A DNA stretch of 64,000 bases, from contig OU452208.1 of the NCBI GenBank assembly GCA_911728435.2, positions 9,052,001 through 9,116,000 of the forward strand, read 5' to 3'. This DNA comes from Apoderus coryli (Eukaryota; Arthropoda; Insecta; Coleoptera; Attelabidae). Both the position numbers and the translations under genes were made by a program. Positions 49,501 to 57,659 of this stretch are shown here, one piece after another; position 1 is the first letter of the stretch, and each line of letters starts with the position of its first letter. The notes beneath the pieces are model-generated. The model searched no databases. It was not told the DNA's origin and saw only the letters and a program-made list of their open reading frames with translations.

Positions 49501-51516
49501 GCAATTTCAACCAAAAACTAATGGGTTTATCTTAGGAGTCCCCCAAACTCATACACCAAAATTTAGTTGAATTGGTGAAAGCCTTTAGGCGCTATCGTGT
49601 AAGAATACATACAGAGAGACAGACGTCCATCTGGAAATGGTCTTAATGGTCTCAAGGAACTTCAAAATGGATATATCCGTTTTTATCTCAAATGTGTTCC
49701 ATTCCAAGACTACCAAATTGGAACCTAAACTGTGAAACGGTACAGCAAAAATTTTGTTTGAGTACGCCACAGAATTCTACTTACAATATCTATCAAAAGT
49801 GAGTTTTTCCCTTTTTTTGTCTTTTATCTATCTGTGAGAAATAATAGCATCCCAAAAGGTGAAAATTTTCATTTTCACCCTGTATCTCAGAAACAAAAGA
49901 ACCTAGATGAATTCGGTTTGTAGCATTAAAAGTTTCACAAAAAAGTGGCGCAAGATCGCGAAAACCGCTGGTCTCTATCTTTATTAACAGCTGAGATACC
50001 CTGCAGTCTCACCCAATGTAGGACACAGTGTACAACAAAGCAGGAGACAGTTATGAGCATTTTTTCAATTAAAATTATTATGAACTTCAACCAAATTCGG
50101 AATCTACTAAAACTAAATTTATAATATACCTAGATATTTATTAATAGATATTATAAAAACTGAAGATGGCCTTAGTTAGGGCCGAAACATATATTTAATT
50201 AATCAAGAAAGAAATTTTAGTGGAAAAGACAGGAATGTTACTTATTCTATAAATTTATTATTACTTTTATGGAATTAATTAGCAATAATACTAAAAACAA
50301 ACTAAAAAATGTGTTTTTTTAATTTTACAATTGAGCTTGAGCTTTTATTTTTTTTTTTCATAGAGTAGGTATCGTATATTTCTATAAATATAATAATAAA
50401 CTTAAAAAAACTGCTTGTTGTTGAAAGTCAAACATTTATTACAACAAAAATCATACATATTTGAAAATTCAGCAGTTTACTAATTTTTTCCCAGCCAAGT
50501 TTAGTGTTCTTTAAGATAAACTGTTTCTTTGACAGCAATACTCCAATCTATTAAATAAAATATCATCACTAATACGTTTTTAGTTTTTGAAAAAAAAAAC
50601 TCATTTGTGCCACTTCCGAAAATTGTATACCTTTTAAATTCTATACATCGGTGGTTCTCTAACGAATGCAATACTTTCCGCTATGTCTTTCAAAAGTTAT
50701 TAAAGTTTTTTGAACCTAATCAATATAAAGTTCCAAAGTCAACGTCCGCGATATCTTTAAATTTGTTTTTCTTTGCGACTAAATCTTTTAAGGTAAACCA
50801 CATTTTTTTATTAGCACCGGGAAAAATCCTGCTGTCGGAAATTGATTTGGATTAAATCATTAATTTCGTAGATACTCATTAATATACCATGTGTCCCAGA
50901 TAAAAGTAAATATATATGATGGACAAATATTCTTTGATTTGTTATTCATATTTGTGGTAAATTAATTGAATTATTTGTTATTTTTACTATGTTTCAATTC
51001 ATCAGTTTATACCTAGTATAACTTATAATTATATAAAAATGAAAATATTCAACAGAAAAATCGTTGTACTTTACTAAGCTTTGTTTTTGTCAGATTTCTT
51101 ATTTCTAAGGTCTTATCAAGTGCCTACTAATAATTATTATTTATACCTGGATGTTGATAATTTTCTTAATTATTTTTTTCTATTCACTGCTGTGATAAAA
51201 ATCGAATAAAGCAGCTAATTACATTACAAATGAATATCTAAATTTCAGCCTTCACCTACATTTCCAGATAACATATGTTATTTGAATTAAAAGATTTTTT
51301 CTTTTTCAATGTGTATTTCTCTTACACACATATCAATACAATTCTGTTATTTCTTTACAACACACACGCTTATTAACTAGTATGCCGTGAATTACTTTCT
51401 ATCATTTAAGGAATTATTACCTAACAGGTGTAGATTATTGTATAAAGTGGTCTAAAAAAATTACTAATTTAATTACCTGCTGAGAGTAAAACCCATAGTC
51501 CAGGCGGTCGTTTCAT
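30752..51516 (-). CDS. Secreted chitin-binding (CBM14/peritrophin-A) protein with long charged tail, nine coding exons
   Basis: Coding exons, 5' to 3' on the minus strand: 51516-51477, 44430-44312, 41413-41159, 35176-35043, 33167-33016, 32955-32772, 32506-32346, 32210-31596, 31530-30752. The total is 2439 nt, 812 residues plus stop, and every junction phase agrees. Residues 1-28 form a signal peptide (MKRPPGLWVLLSAGVLLLCL..). One chitin-binding type-2 domain has its six cysteines at 122, 137, 143, 153, 166 and 174 (FKCDG..PHKC..YHHC..DFLC..TFIC..VDC). After WHRNDALY the remaining ~630 residues are Pro-, Arg-, Asp- and Tyr-rich low complexity. A single CBM14 domain fits the 'cuticular protein analogous to peritrophin 1' class, which binds chitin in cuticle or tracheal matrix. 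The class is inferred; the domain is seen. Confidence 0.92.
31596..32210 (-). CDS. Chitin-binding protein gene, exon 8
   Basis: Acceptor gatttcag and donor GTAAGT at 31595. It is Lys/Arg/Glu-rich, with EYYDDEEYEDEPVTPKR echoing the acidic Tyr repeats of exons 6 and 9. Confidence 0.93.
32346..32506 (-). CDS. Chitin-binding protein gene, exon 7
   Basis: Acceptor attatttag and donor GTACAT at 32345. It encodes an Arg/Ser-rich segment (RRPSSSRKETDRRRP) then DDEDVADKFEDEDF. It was found by phase matching. Confidence 0.88.
32772..32955 (-). CDS. Chitin-binding protein gene, exon 6 (DYY repeats)
   Basis: Acceptor gttttatcag and donor GTTAGT at 32771. It encodes FDYYDDDYYDDDYYEERP, a basic GRKRPRPRPRP stretch and YDDDEYEEYEDE, so strongly alternating charge blocks. 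Confidence 0.9.
33016..33167 (-). CDS. Chitin-binding protein gene, exon 5
   Basis: Acceptor tttttcag and donor GTATGT at 33015. It encodes NDALYVAQSTTTLRPINLNI and a Pro-rich linker, directly after the CBM14 domain. Confidence 0.9.
33313..33411 (+). pseudogene. psq-type helix-turn-helix of a pogo-like transposase
   Basis: The frame MHSTLKEHNSVNAASVQYGI, PEAT, a stop, RRYIKNN fits the HTH_psq pattern (..l..G.sv..AA..yGIp..TL.rr). One stop replaces the expected Leu of TL. Confidence 0.75.
33780..34575 (+). pseudogene. pogo-like transposase C-terminus with PHD-like zinc finger
   Basis: CGIEPFNTEVFGEADFAPST (in the frame 33831-34286) is the 'GI.PFN..IF...DF.pS.vT' block that follows the DDE domain in pogo/Jerky-like transposases. 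After a shift, KSTKRVKQRATV follows. A finger comes next: YYEPPSEDWIQC, a stop where Trp is expected, HESCTAY, and ETFTCD. It has a frameshift near 33850 and two or more stops. Confidence 0.75.
35043..35176 (-). CDS. Chitin-binding protein gene, exon 4 (second half of CBM14)
   Basis: Acceptor tatttttaag and donor GTAAGG at 35042. It encodes VYHHCLFGTRYDFLC..TFIC..EVDC, four of the six domain cysteines, and ends in FWH plus phase-2 AG. Confidence 0.95.
35200..38040. other. Intron 3, first part: no gene seen
   Basis: AT-rich DNA. At 36650-36689 two hairpins adjoin: TGGTGAAAC/GTTTCACCA, then CCACTG/CAGTGG with an 11-12 base loop. Confidence 0.45.
38052..38765. repeat. GC-rich inverted-repeat unit in intron 3
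   Basis: A perfect 28-bp palindrome, TTTACCGCCCGCAT plus its complement, lies at about 38087-38114. A second GC-rich hairpin spans 38651-38757 (GGCGGTAAAGC..ctgtatag against ctatacag..GCTTTACCGCC) with ctcgctcgcttcgctc in the loop. TTTTTCGCCTGCCT at about 38052-38065 recurs inverted near 38622-38636. Together they may bound one ~600-bp element. The GC content is far above the surroundings. Confidence 0.6.
38981..39045 (-). tRNA. Degenerate tRNA-like sequence
   Basis: The minus strand shares CAATTGGGAGATG and GGGTTCGAT with the tRNA-like sequence at 9900-9972. The D arm is recognisable (TAGCTTATTGGGCAA) and the acceptor stem is lost. A pseudo-tRNA or SINE head. Confidence 0.45.
39830..40720 (-). 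pseudogene. LINE reverse transcriptase, C-terminal half
   Basis: The minus strand reads INVGAPQGSVLAPLIFILYI, the catalytic IHFADDTSVLLS, WCNRNQLILNSDKT, then after frame changes DAGLTWQCHLDHVCGKLNSA, TWGQASQI and HRHNTRNRSLLVIPQHRTTK. It has at least two frameshifts and a 5' truncation. The FADD box is kept. Confidence 0.88.
41159..41413 (-). CDS. Chitin-binding protein gene, exon 3 (first half of CBM14)
   Basis: Acceptor tgttttag and donor GTATGT at 41158. 85 codons, phase 0 to 0. It encodes DYVWDPNLPKELNGYNLSDY, then FKCDGLHDGFYASVPHKCQ, the first two cysteines of the domain. No ORF call covers it in full. Confidence 0.92.
41787..43165. mobile_element. Inverted-repeat element with a short HTH gene
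   Basis: Left arm 41787-41858 and right arm 43090-43163 are imperfect complements (aaaaaggtctg, tttctaggacgtatagtac and ctctataaaactac match). Inside are the HTH ORF at 42752-42925 and, on the same strand, a LINE 3' end with a (TTA)n tail at 42649-42664. Confidence 0.65.
42752..42928 (+). CDS. Small TE protein with DUF4817-like helix-turn-helix
   Basis: The 58-residue frame MANYTYYSEQVDMIITLGQC, GNSNLAVRRYAAKFPAR, PNRRAF ends in TAA. The pattern 'Y.NEEYADM...YG...GN...A...Y..R.P.R..P..R.F' is the N-terminal HTH found in mariner-like transposons of insects. The catalytic part is absent, so it is probably a relic. Confidence 0.65.
43240..43532 (+). repeat. LINE 3' end with (TTTA)n tail
   Basis: A T-rich untranslated region ends in tttatttatttattta. 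No coding motif survives. Confidence 0.45.
44312..44430 (-). CDS. Chitin-binding protein gene, exon 2
   Basis: Acceptor aattttccag and donor GTAATT at 44311. It encodes the rest of the signal peptide (VLLLCLHDVYGIRA) and a Thr-rich start of the mature protein (STSTTTTTLAPEP). Phases fit exons 1 and 3 exactly. Confidence 0.88.
44573..45110 (-). pseudogene. piggyBac-type transposase C-terminal relic
   Basis: The minus strand reads DVVNEMSASYSVARKSRRWP, matching piggyBac 'GVD..D.....YSV.RKT.RWPL'. Frame changes follow, then IVYKEDNDN..FLKKLGFQLIEEHQEQ and YPRLTREL, the piggyBac helix block, and a broken Cys-rich end (SRTRDRKVF). Several frameshifts. Confidence 0.75.
45400..45600 (+). pseudogene. 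Tyrosine-recombinase (Crypton-like) fragment, copy 1
   Basis: The frame NNFDIVAKYLNLANPGEYTG, PCFRRSSATIL is followed, after a deletion and shift, by GWKSASVAEGYIEAIKLK and a stop. This matches the R-H-x-x-R..Y end of eukaryotic tyrosine recombinases (GHCFRRTSATLL..LKRHGGWKS..VAEGYI). The catalytic His is Pro here, and the segment before GWKS is missing. Confidence 0.7.
46228..46907. repeat. ACAGGGTG-type repeat fragments
   Basis: Copies of the terminal motif lie at 46228 (acagggtgggc), about 46401 (acaaggtgtaccatttgaga), about 46468 (ccaccctgt) and about 46722 (tagggtgttccatttga). The last pairs with ctcaaatgggacactcta at about 48912-48930, on the far side of the DUF7869 element. Confidence 0.45.
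46908..48612 (-). mobile_element. DUF7869-like DNA transposon with terminal inverted repeats
   Basis: Left end tatatggagggctcagaagt then caatcagtgtaa; right end, complemented, tatatggagggctcagaagc then caatcagcgtaagtca. About 40-bp repeats lie in a TATATA context. It carries one decayed minus-strand gene. Confidence 0.75.
47324..48330 (-). pseudogene. DUF7869-type transposon protein, decayed
   Basis: The N-terminal piece starts at ATG near 48330 (MSENTVDLPSELEEKDPYSD). The core frame (48181-47654) reads NLYIYNLGVHSFNDNNGYMF, IVLYSDSCTGQNRNIKLS and SGHSYLPNDADFGVIESK, the Asp..His..Asp..Glu blocks of this RNase H-like domain, common in insect TE proteins. A TAG replaces an expected Trp at about 47658, after which KNKPESIFYKETLQDDMPF and a Lys/Pro-rich end run to 47324. 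It lacks the region between N-terminus and core. DUF assignment is from memory of the motif pattern. Confidence 0.65.
49239..49302 (-). tRNA. tRNA-like fragment (3' half)
   Basis: The minus strand has a clean T arm (CTGGGTTCAAATCCCAG), an anticodon-region loop CTCATGC and a trailing T run. The 5' acceptor and part of the D arm are missing. A pseudogene or SINE head; distinct in sequence from the two other tRNA-like copies. Confidence 0.45.
49878..50035. repeat. Dispersed repeat R1, copy 2
   Basis: Homologous to 29316-29482, with tcgcgaaaaccgc and gagataccctgc in the same order and spacing. Confidence 0.6.
50160..50192 (+). ncRNA. Hammerhead-like motif
   Basis: CTGAAGA, T, stem GGCC/GGCC (loop about 8), GAAAC, ATATA. 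A stem I of AAA/TTT is possible. TTTAATTAAT and AGTGGA follow within 45 bases. Confidence 0.42.
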
Positions 51517-51520
51517 ATTT
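51477..51520 (-). CDS. Chitin-binding protein gene, first coding exon
   Basis: Acceptor ttttttttcag at 51521-51531, ATG at 51516-51514, donor GTAATT at 51476. Thirteen codons (MKRPPGLWVLLSA) plus one base. Because the exon has its own acceptor, a 5' non-coding exon must lie further right; I cannot place it. Confidence 0.85.
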
Positions 51521-52460
51521 CTGAAAAAAAAGTGAACAAAATTAATAAATTATGGGTATGGTTATTTGATACAGAGTGTATGTAAATATATTGAAATTTT
51601 TAAAAATAGGACCAGGTATATATGGCCTCAGTAAATATCCCCTCAAATGAGAAACATGTAACGTGATCAAATAATTACGGCTTGCGTACTGTCAAGAAGT
51701 GAACGAAGAAACTTCGAATATTTGCTGGATCCTAGATGAGAGTAATGTTTATGTTTTCAAACTAAATAAATAGTGTAGTGTAAAACCAAAATTTTTACAA
51801 CTAATTTTATCGAATTCATGCGTGAGTTTTCCATCTTCCCTGCAGATTGATATCAAGAGGTATATCTAATGGGTTTTTGTCTGATAATATTAAAATGTGA
51901 ATGTATGATTAATTTTGTAATAGGTATTTCATTATGAATTCAATTTGTCGATTTTATTTTACTTTTATTTAGATCATTTACTTATAATTGTCATAATTAG
52001 CAACGAAACATGGGTTGTAGATCTATTGTGTCTTGAAGTAGACACTATAGATAAAGATTTGATTAATACAATAGTATATTGTATTCCTAGGCCATGGTTT
52101 ACACATTATTTTTCTGCCGGCACCGTACAATTGTAGGTAATACAAAAAAAAAAAGAAAATAAAAACATTAAACGTACTAAATAATAATAATAGAATTTAT
52201 TGCCCAACAGAACAATACCTTTACAGAGCAATAAAATATATACATGCATAAAAAAATACAAAACTCTAATAATTACTAGAAATTACAAATTTCAAACAAA
52301 AAACAACTCAGTACTAAATAACGATAACAGAACAAATAGCCAACCGCTTTCTTGTAATGTTACTAATGATTTAACAAACTTCGCAAGAAAAAAATCCTCA
52401 CAATTCAAAGGCAGCCTGAGTATTATTATTAACTTATAAACTATAACTGATTAAACAAAC

Positions 52461-53010
52461 TTAATCTGTATTATTTGTTATATTTATGTTAAAAATAGAA
52501 TTAGTAAAAGTGATTCCCTGTTTAGATAAATTAGACAGTTGTAGCCGCACTGTAATCTTACTTGTTAAAGCTGATGATGAATTTTTGCTCGAGAGTACAG
52601 CTGATAAACCGCCAGTAATTACTGAGCTTTTCATGATGTCAGCTTCAGTACTGGTTTCAGGTTCATCATGTGCTTCTAATAAATGGTATGTTGTGGTCGA
52701 AGCAGGCAAACCGTTCGAGAGTGTTTTGATGTAAGTTGATGATTGCAATCCAAAATTTTTTTAGCTACTCTAATTTTGTTATTTATTGAGTCTTAAACGT
52801 AACCTTCTGCTATGGTAGCTGATTTCCATCCACTTTGCCTTTTCAGTGACAATATATATCAGCTCCTGAATCGGCAAGAAGTGTGGCAGATGTCCTTCTG
52901 AACGCATGTCCAGTATATTCCGATAAATACGTCAAAATCACTGCAGCAAATTCATCGAAACTTCGTTCGCTTTCTCGTGAATTTCAGGCGGGGTACAATA
53001 CTCAAATTTC
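52461..53010 (-). pseudogene. Tyrosine-recombinase (Crypton-like) relic, copy 2
   Basis: The minus strand reads EYTGHAFRRTSATLLADSGA (catalytic HxxR kept), then after a frameshift LKRQSGWKSATIAEGYV (catalytic Tyr kept), a TAA stop, DSINNKIRVAKKIL, and after another shift the Ser/Thr-rich tail SSTYIKTLSNGLPAS ending at 52461. Related to the relic at 45400-45600 but better preserved. The N-terminal domain is not found. Confidence 0.75.
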
Positions 53011-53734
53011 CTCGTCACTACAATCAATCAGATATTCCATGATTATTGTATAAATGATGAATCAAATTCAAATTGAATATTTTACGACGCCCTCAATTTT
53101 TGACAACCACCATAATTGTTAATAGCTTTTATCATTTTTCTTGCTTAGCCATTTTTGAGTGTTTTGTAGCACTAGCCTTAGAAATGCACACTTTCTCGTC
53201 CCTATGGAAGCAGTAAAAATCAATGTTCTCATAGTGTCGGCAGAAAAAAAAAAAGTTACTCTCATTCATATCTATGAATGTCGTTCGTAAGCGAAAATAG
53301 CTGATTGGATATGTACCTATATAATAGGTGGGTCAATTAATTGATAGTTTACATCTAGCCAATGTATGCAATTAATAATAATGAATAATAAATCATGAAA
53401 TTGTTATTAAAAAATATTTTTTTTTTTACTTTCTAACTATATTAAAACAAGGGTTCGGTATAATTATTATTATTTATGCAAAGAAAAAAAAATTATCAAG
53501 GTTATTCTACTCTCAAGAGTATACAGGATGTTGCCACAGTTAAAATAATAGACAGTTACTTCACCTCGTGTCGGCACGTTTGATGTTCATTGTCTACAAA
53601 GCAATTCGCTTATAGTTATAGTATAGTATCTGATAGTATATATAGTAGCGGTCCAGAAATGTGGCTGGGAATGCGACGAGTCGATGCCGTTTTCAGCGTC
53701 TAGTGAACCTTCTTGTCTATAGTTAATATTCGAT

Positions 53735-54895
53735 GATGTTGCTATTATATTCGACTGACAACGCTCTCGGCTTAGTTGTCAAATATTCAAATTTAAAATC
53801 GCAAATTTGCCATATCTCAAAAACACCTTTAAATATTCGTGACCGATATGCGTTCTTTAAAAGTCATAATTTGACATAAAAAATAATATTTATAAAAATT
53901 AACCAGTGGCATTCTATCGGGGCTCGTAATAATAATAATAATCTTCGTTATTGATTGAAATACATGTGATACAATATTAAAAAGAAATAAAAATAAACAA
54001 TAGTACGAAGTAATAGTATAAACAAAAAAATGGTACCTATGTCTTCGATCAAAGGGCGCAATTATAATGCTATTTTTACTTAACCTAAAAGAGGATAATA
54101 ATAATAATATAAACACAATAATAATTTCAATTCCTATGATGCATTTGGATCTGCAAGCAATTTTTTTTTCACGCTAAACATAAAGTTAGTGGACCTAACA
54201 ACATTACAGCATTTTAAGTGAAGGATCTCTGAAATATAGCAGCCGGAATATGAAATAATTCGTCATATCTCAATCTACGTTGTGTCATTTCTAATGTCTA
54301 ATTTTTCAATAAGATACTCTGGACTTTTTGTGGATATTAATCTACGAGTATATACAAAACATAGCATAGAATATTTATACATATTTTCAGCATTTATTTA
54401 TTCCAGGTCTGAATATTTTTGTGATATATGGTAAAATTTTCTGATACCATAAACGAACCTGCAAGATGTATTTAATATTTTTTGCAACTTCTTTTTGTAT
54501 ACGAAATCCAGACAGGGATAGTAAACTATTAGGCCGTATGTTAGTATTGGAGCAATTATACTTTTATAGAGTTTTTTCCTAACTTTAAAATTTAAGATAT
54601 GTTTGTTCGCAAATAATGTTTTGAAGCAGACAAATGCATTTCTGTATCAAATAAAATGCCTAAATTTGTCGAAGAAGTAGAAAAAGGAATTAGAATGTCA
54701 TTTAGCTCTATCTGTAAATACCTAATTCTTAAGGTCTTTGGTGAACACACCTTGATACAACTAGTGACACTAACAAAAAAATTTCTGGCAAATTTGGGAT
54801 TTTAAATTTGAACCTTTGACAACTGAGCCCTTTAAGGGTATCTCAAAATGCATGAACTAGCGAGAGTTTTTTGGGGTCGAATATAGCAACACCCT
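53735..54895. mobile_element. Fold-back element carrying a LINE insertion
   Basis: Left arm 53735-53811 and right arm 54786-54895 are complements (gttgctat.atattcgac, ttgtcaaa..ttcaaatttaaaatc and gcaaatttgcc). The right end keeps accctgtata; the left terminus has lost it. Confidence 0.65.
53925..54780 (-). pseudogene. LINE C-terminal relic with (ATT)n tail
   Basis: The minus strand gives, with shifts, LFANKHILNFK..KLYKSIIAPILTYGL and LQKILNTSCRFVYG, typical of the region after the LINE reverse transcriptase. The tail is at 53929-53942. The 3' untranslated sequence matches the LINE end at 59130-59300 (tttttacttaacct.aaag). Confidence 0.65.
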
Positions 54896-55402
54896 GTATA
54901 TTTAAAAAATCAACCTTATAATAAATTATTGTCGATTGATAAATTTCTAAAGTATATCGACCCAATGTTATTAACAATAATTTATCTATTAAATAATGCA
55001 AATTTATTAATTAAAATGAAATTTAATGAAGATATATTGATAAAGTAGATTAATAGCCTTGGTTTGCAGTACTATATAATTGGTCACAATAAAATAGTGT
55101 ATTTATGTAAATAATAATTTAAAAATATAGAATTCCCGTCTTGAAAAATGTATTCCTTAAACAAACCTGTTCAAGATTTTTTTTTTTTTGCCTTTGGAAG
55201 AACATAAATTTGTTTACGTCCGTGATTCCGTTTGAAGGAAAATAGATTTCTTCAAATTAAAACAAAAGTTAAAAAACACGAAATATAAGTATCTAAGTTA
55301 CACGAAGAATATACAGTTTTATTTTTAAAACAATTACCAATATGTTCTTATTAAAAAAATAACTATAAGAAAAATTAGATGTTATGTATTTGTGAAATTC
55401 CA

Positions 55403-55441
55403 CTGATGATATTAGCTTTGAGCTCACGAGACATGTCTGAT
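55403..55441 (+). ncRNA. Degenerate hammerhead-like motif
   Basis: CTGATGA, T, ATTAGC/GCTCAC (a weakened stem), GAGAC, AT, GTC. TTTAATTATT follows. Probably a decayed copy. Confidence 0.3.
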
Positions 55442-55719
55442 ACTACGAAAATTTAATTATTAAAGATAAATTTTGCCTCATATATTTTTTATCTATCCTT
55501 AAGAAAATGTGAAAGCTCCCATTCTTTGTTTTTACCAAAAACATAAAGACCTCAATATAATGATTTGTAGTAACGCATTTTAAAGTTTAATAGTATATTA
55601 TGCAACGATCATTTAATTGCTATAAGAATTTCAACATGAGCGTAGCGAGCAATAATCAAAAATATCGAAAATTATTTATTGAACATGATATTTAATTTAA
55701 AATTAACAAATGTCAAAGT

Positions 55720-56150
55720 AAATAATAATAACTTTATTCATAAACAGCGATTTTACAATAACCAGTAGCATAAATATTATGAAACAATATAAAGAGTTTA
55801 GGAAATGTCAACTTAAAAATACTATAATTCCAAATGTGATCGTTCAATTTATATGGTTCCAATTTTACTAACATGCTTACTATTTCTCGTCTATAAACCT
55901 TCAGATTTGGTATTGGTTTAATAATTATGTTAGGTAATTTGTTGAAAAGTCTAAGGCTGACATAATGCATTTTTCTTTCTTCAAATAAACACAACCTGTG
56001 TGTAAGTAAATTGTAGTGAATATTATTTATATATTAAATAAAAGTGGCCCTAATATGCTGCCCTGTGGTACCCCCATTTTTACATTCTTATAATCTGAAT
56101 ATTTTTTCAAATATATCAGGTCCACATGATAGAAAGTCGCCTAAGTCCTG
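55720..56150 (-). pseudogene. Internally deleted LINE
   Basis: NVKMGVPQGSILGPLLF (reverse transcriptase motif) is joined within a few codons to a C-terminal frame, HYVSLRLFNKLPNIIIK. The tail (AATAATAA on the plus strand) is at 55719-55730. The catalytic FADD part is deleted. Confidence 0.75.
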
Positions 56151-56159
56151 TAATCCTAT

Positions 56160-56720
56160 TAGTCACAATCACAACCTAAATAATAGCGAATCTCATTAAA
56201 GAACGGGAAGTGAATATCTGACACGTCAATTAAAGGTAAAGTCGAAGGACAAATATTTTTTCTACGACTGTCTTTAAATGCCTTTATTATATGTTCAATC
56301 ATGATTTGAAAATGTAGTACATTGTAATGCTGTTTTTCATTTACCCGTGCGTAATAATATTTCCCACTAGTTGCTAGGCTAAAATTTCCTGGTAATGACA
56401 AAAGTAGCAGCGGGCATGAAAAATCACCATAGCAACGCCGAAAATACAAACACCAAATTGACAGTTTTGGTATTTATAATTAATAATGATTATTATTAAG
56501 TATTTCGCTAATTTCAAAACTCAGTGATAGTGAATATAGTTTAACACCACCTAGTCAATTTAATCCCATTCTAATTTATCGTATTTAGGCTTATACAGTA
56601 ACTCGCCTGCGGCTCATGCTGCAAACGATCATACTCGTAGGAAATATATGTCATTTCACGTTCGTTGTAGAATATACTATTGTGTTTAGATTGATACAAT
56701 ATTAATGTCTGAAAATGCAT
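56160..56720. other. No gene seen
   Basis: An open frame on the minus strand (56159-56449) has no recognisable motif and may be chance. Confidence 0.35.
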
Positions 56721-56721
56721 C

Positions 56722-56753
56722 GGCCGAGTTTCAAGCCTGAACTTCCTCCTCAG
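56722..56753 (-). ncRNA. Hammerhead-like motif, divergent
   Basis: Minus strand: CTGAGGA, G, a short AAG/CTT stem, GAAAC, TCGGCC. Same core spacing as the other copies, but no stem III or GTC. Confidence 0.3.
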
Positions 56754-56999
56754 AATTTAAAGAAATACATAAATAATGAGGCAGAGATCTCAAACATGTC
56801 TTGAACAAAAAAGCGAACCTCATAACGTGTATTACGAAATTAATTTTTGACCTCTATAAATTCCTTCTGTTAAATGGTAGTACAGGATGGACAATGCTGG
56901 TTGTAAAAATGCTGTTTCTATATATTACTTATACGAGGGAACTAGGTAACTATATAAATTTTAAGCCTTGACAACACTGTTGTTGTAAAATCACTATTT

Positions 57000-57650
57000 G
57001 TGTATAAATTTGTTTAAAGTCATTTGCTATTCAGTTGGCTATTAACGTCTTTGTAGGTGTATATTATGTTTTTCTATTTGGCTAGTTAAATTATTTCATC
57101 GTTATTGCACTTCCTATATATAAAACAAATAGATGTTTATTAAAATATCAGTTACATAATAACATATTTCACTATTTAAATTAAGTAACATGGTAATGAA
57201 ATATTAGTGGTTATTACATAGCATTACTCTATTAAAATGCATGGCTACTAATAATTCTTCTATTTCCTATAAAGAAATTTCTAATTTATTTCCTGTGAAT
57301 ATATTACAGTAGTTTTAATCATAATGTACATACAATATGCATATACTTGACAAAATTATATTTGAATTGTATAACTTTTGTCTCAGATGTGATTGGTCCA
57401 ATCTGGAACTGGAATTTGTAGTCCCCTTGTGCATCCTACGCGATCCAACCTTTCTCCCCTACAGAGGTGAATCGCACATTCTAATTGGATGTAGATGTAC
57501 AGTCAATATGACCACCATAAGCCGATAACTTCTGGTAATTACTATATAGATATCATTTTATAGTAGCTTGGTTCGAATAGCTCTGAAGCTTGGCCAGAGA
57601 GCTTCAGGGCTTTAGAAGTTATTCACAGTTGTTGTCAAATACCATCTTGA
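57000..57650. other. Gap with one strong hairpin
   Basis: AGCTCTGAAGCT (57579-57590) and AGCTTCAGGGCT (57600-57611) form a 12-bp stem with a 9-base loop. No gene recognised. Confidence 0.45.
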
Positions 57651-57659
57651 TTTTATTCA

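Noticed and set aside
52486..52734. Plus-strand 82-residue frame
   Set aside because: The minus strand continues the tyrosine-recombinase relic, so this is its antisense.
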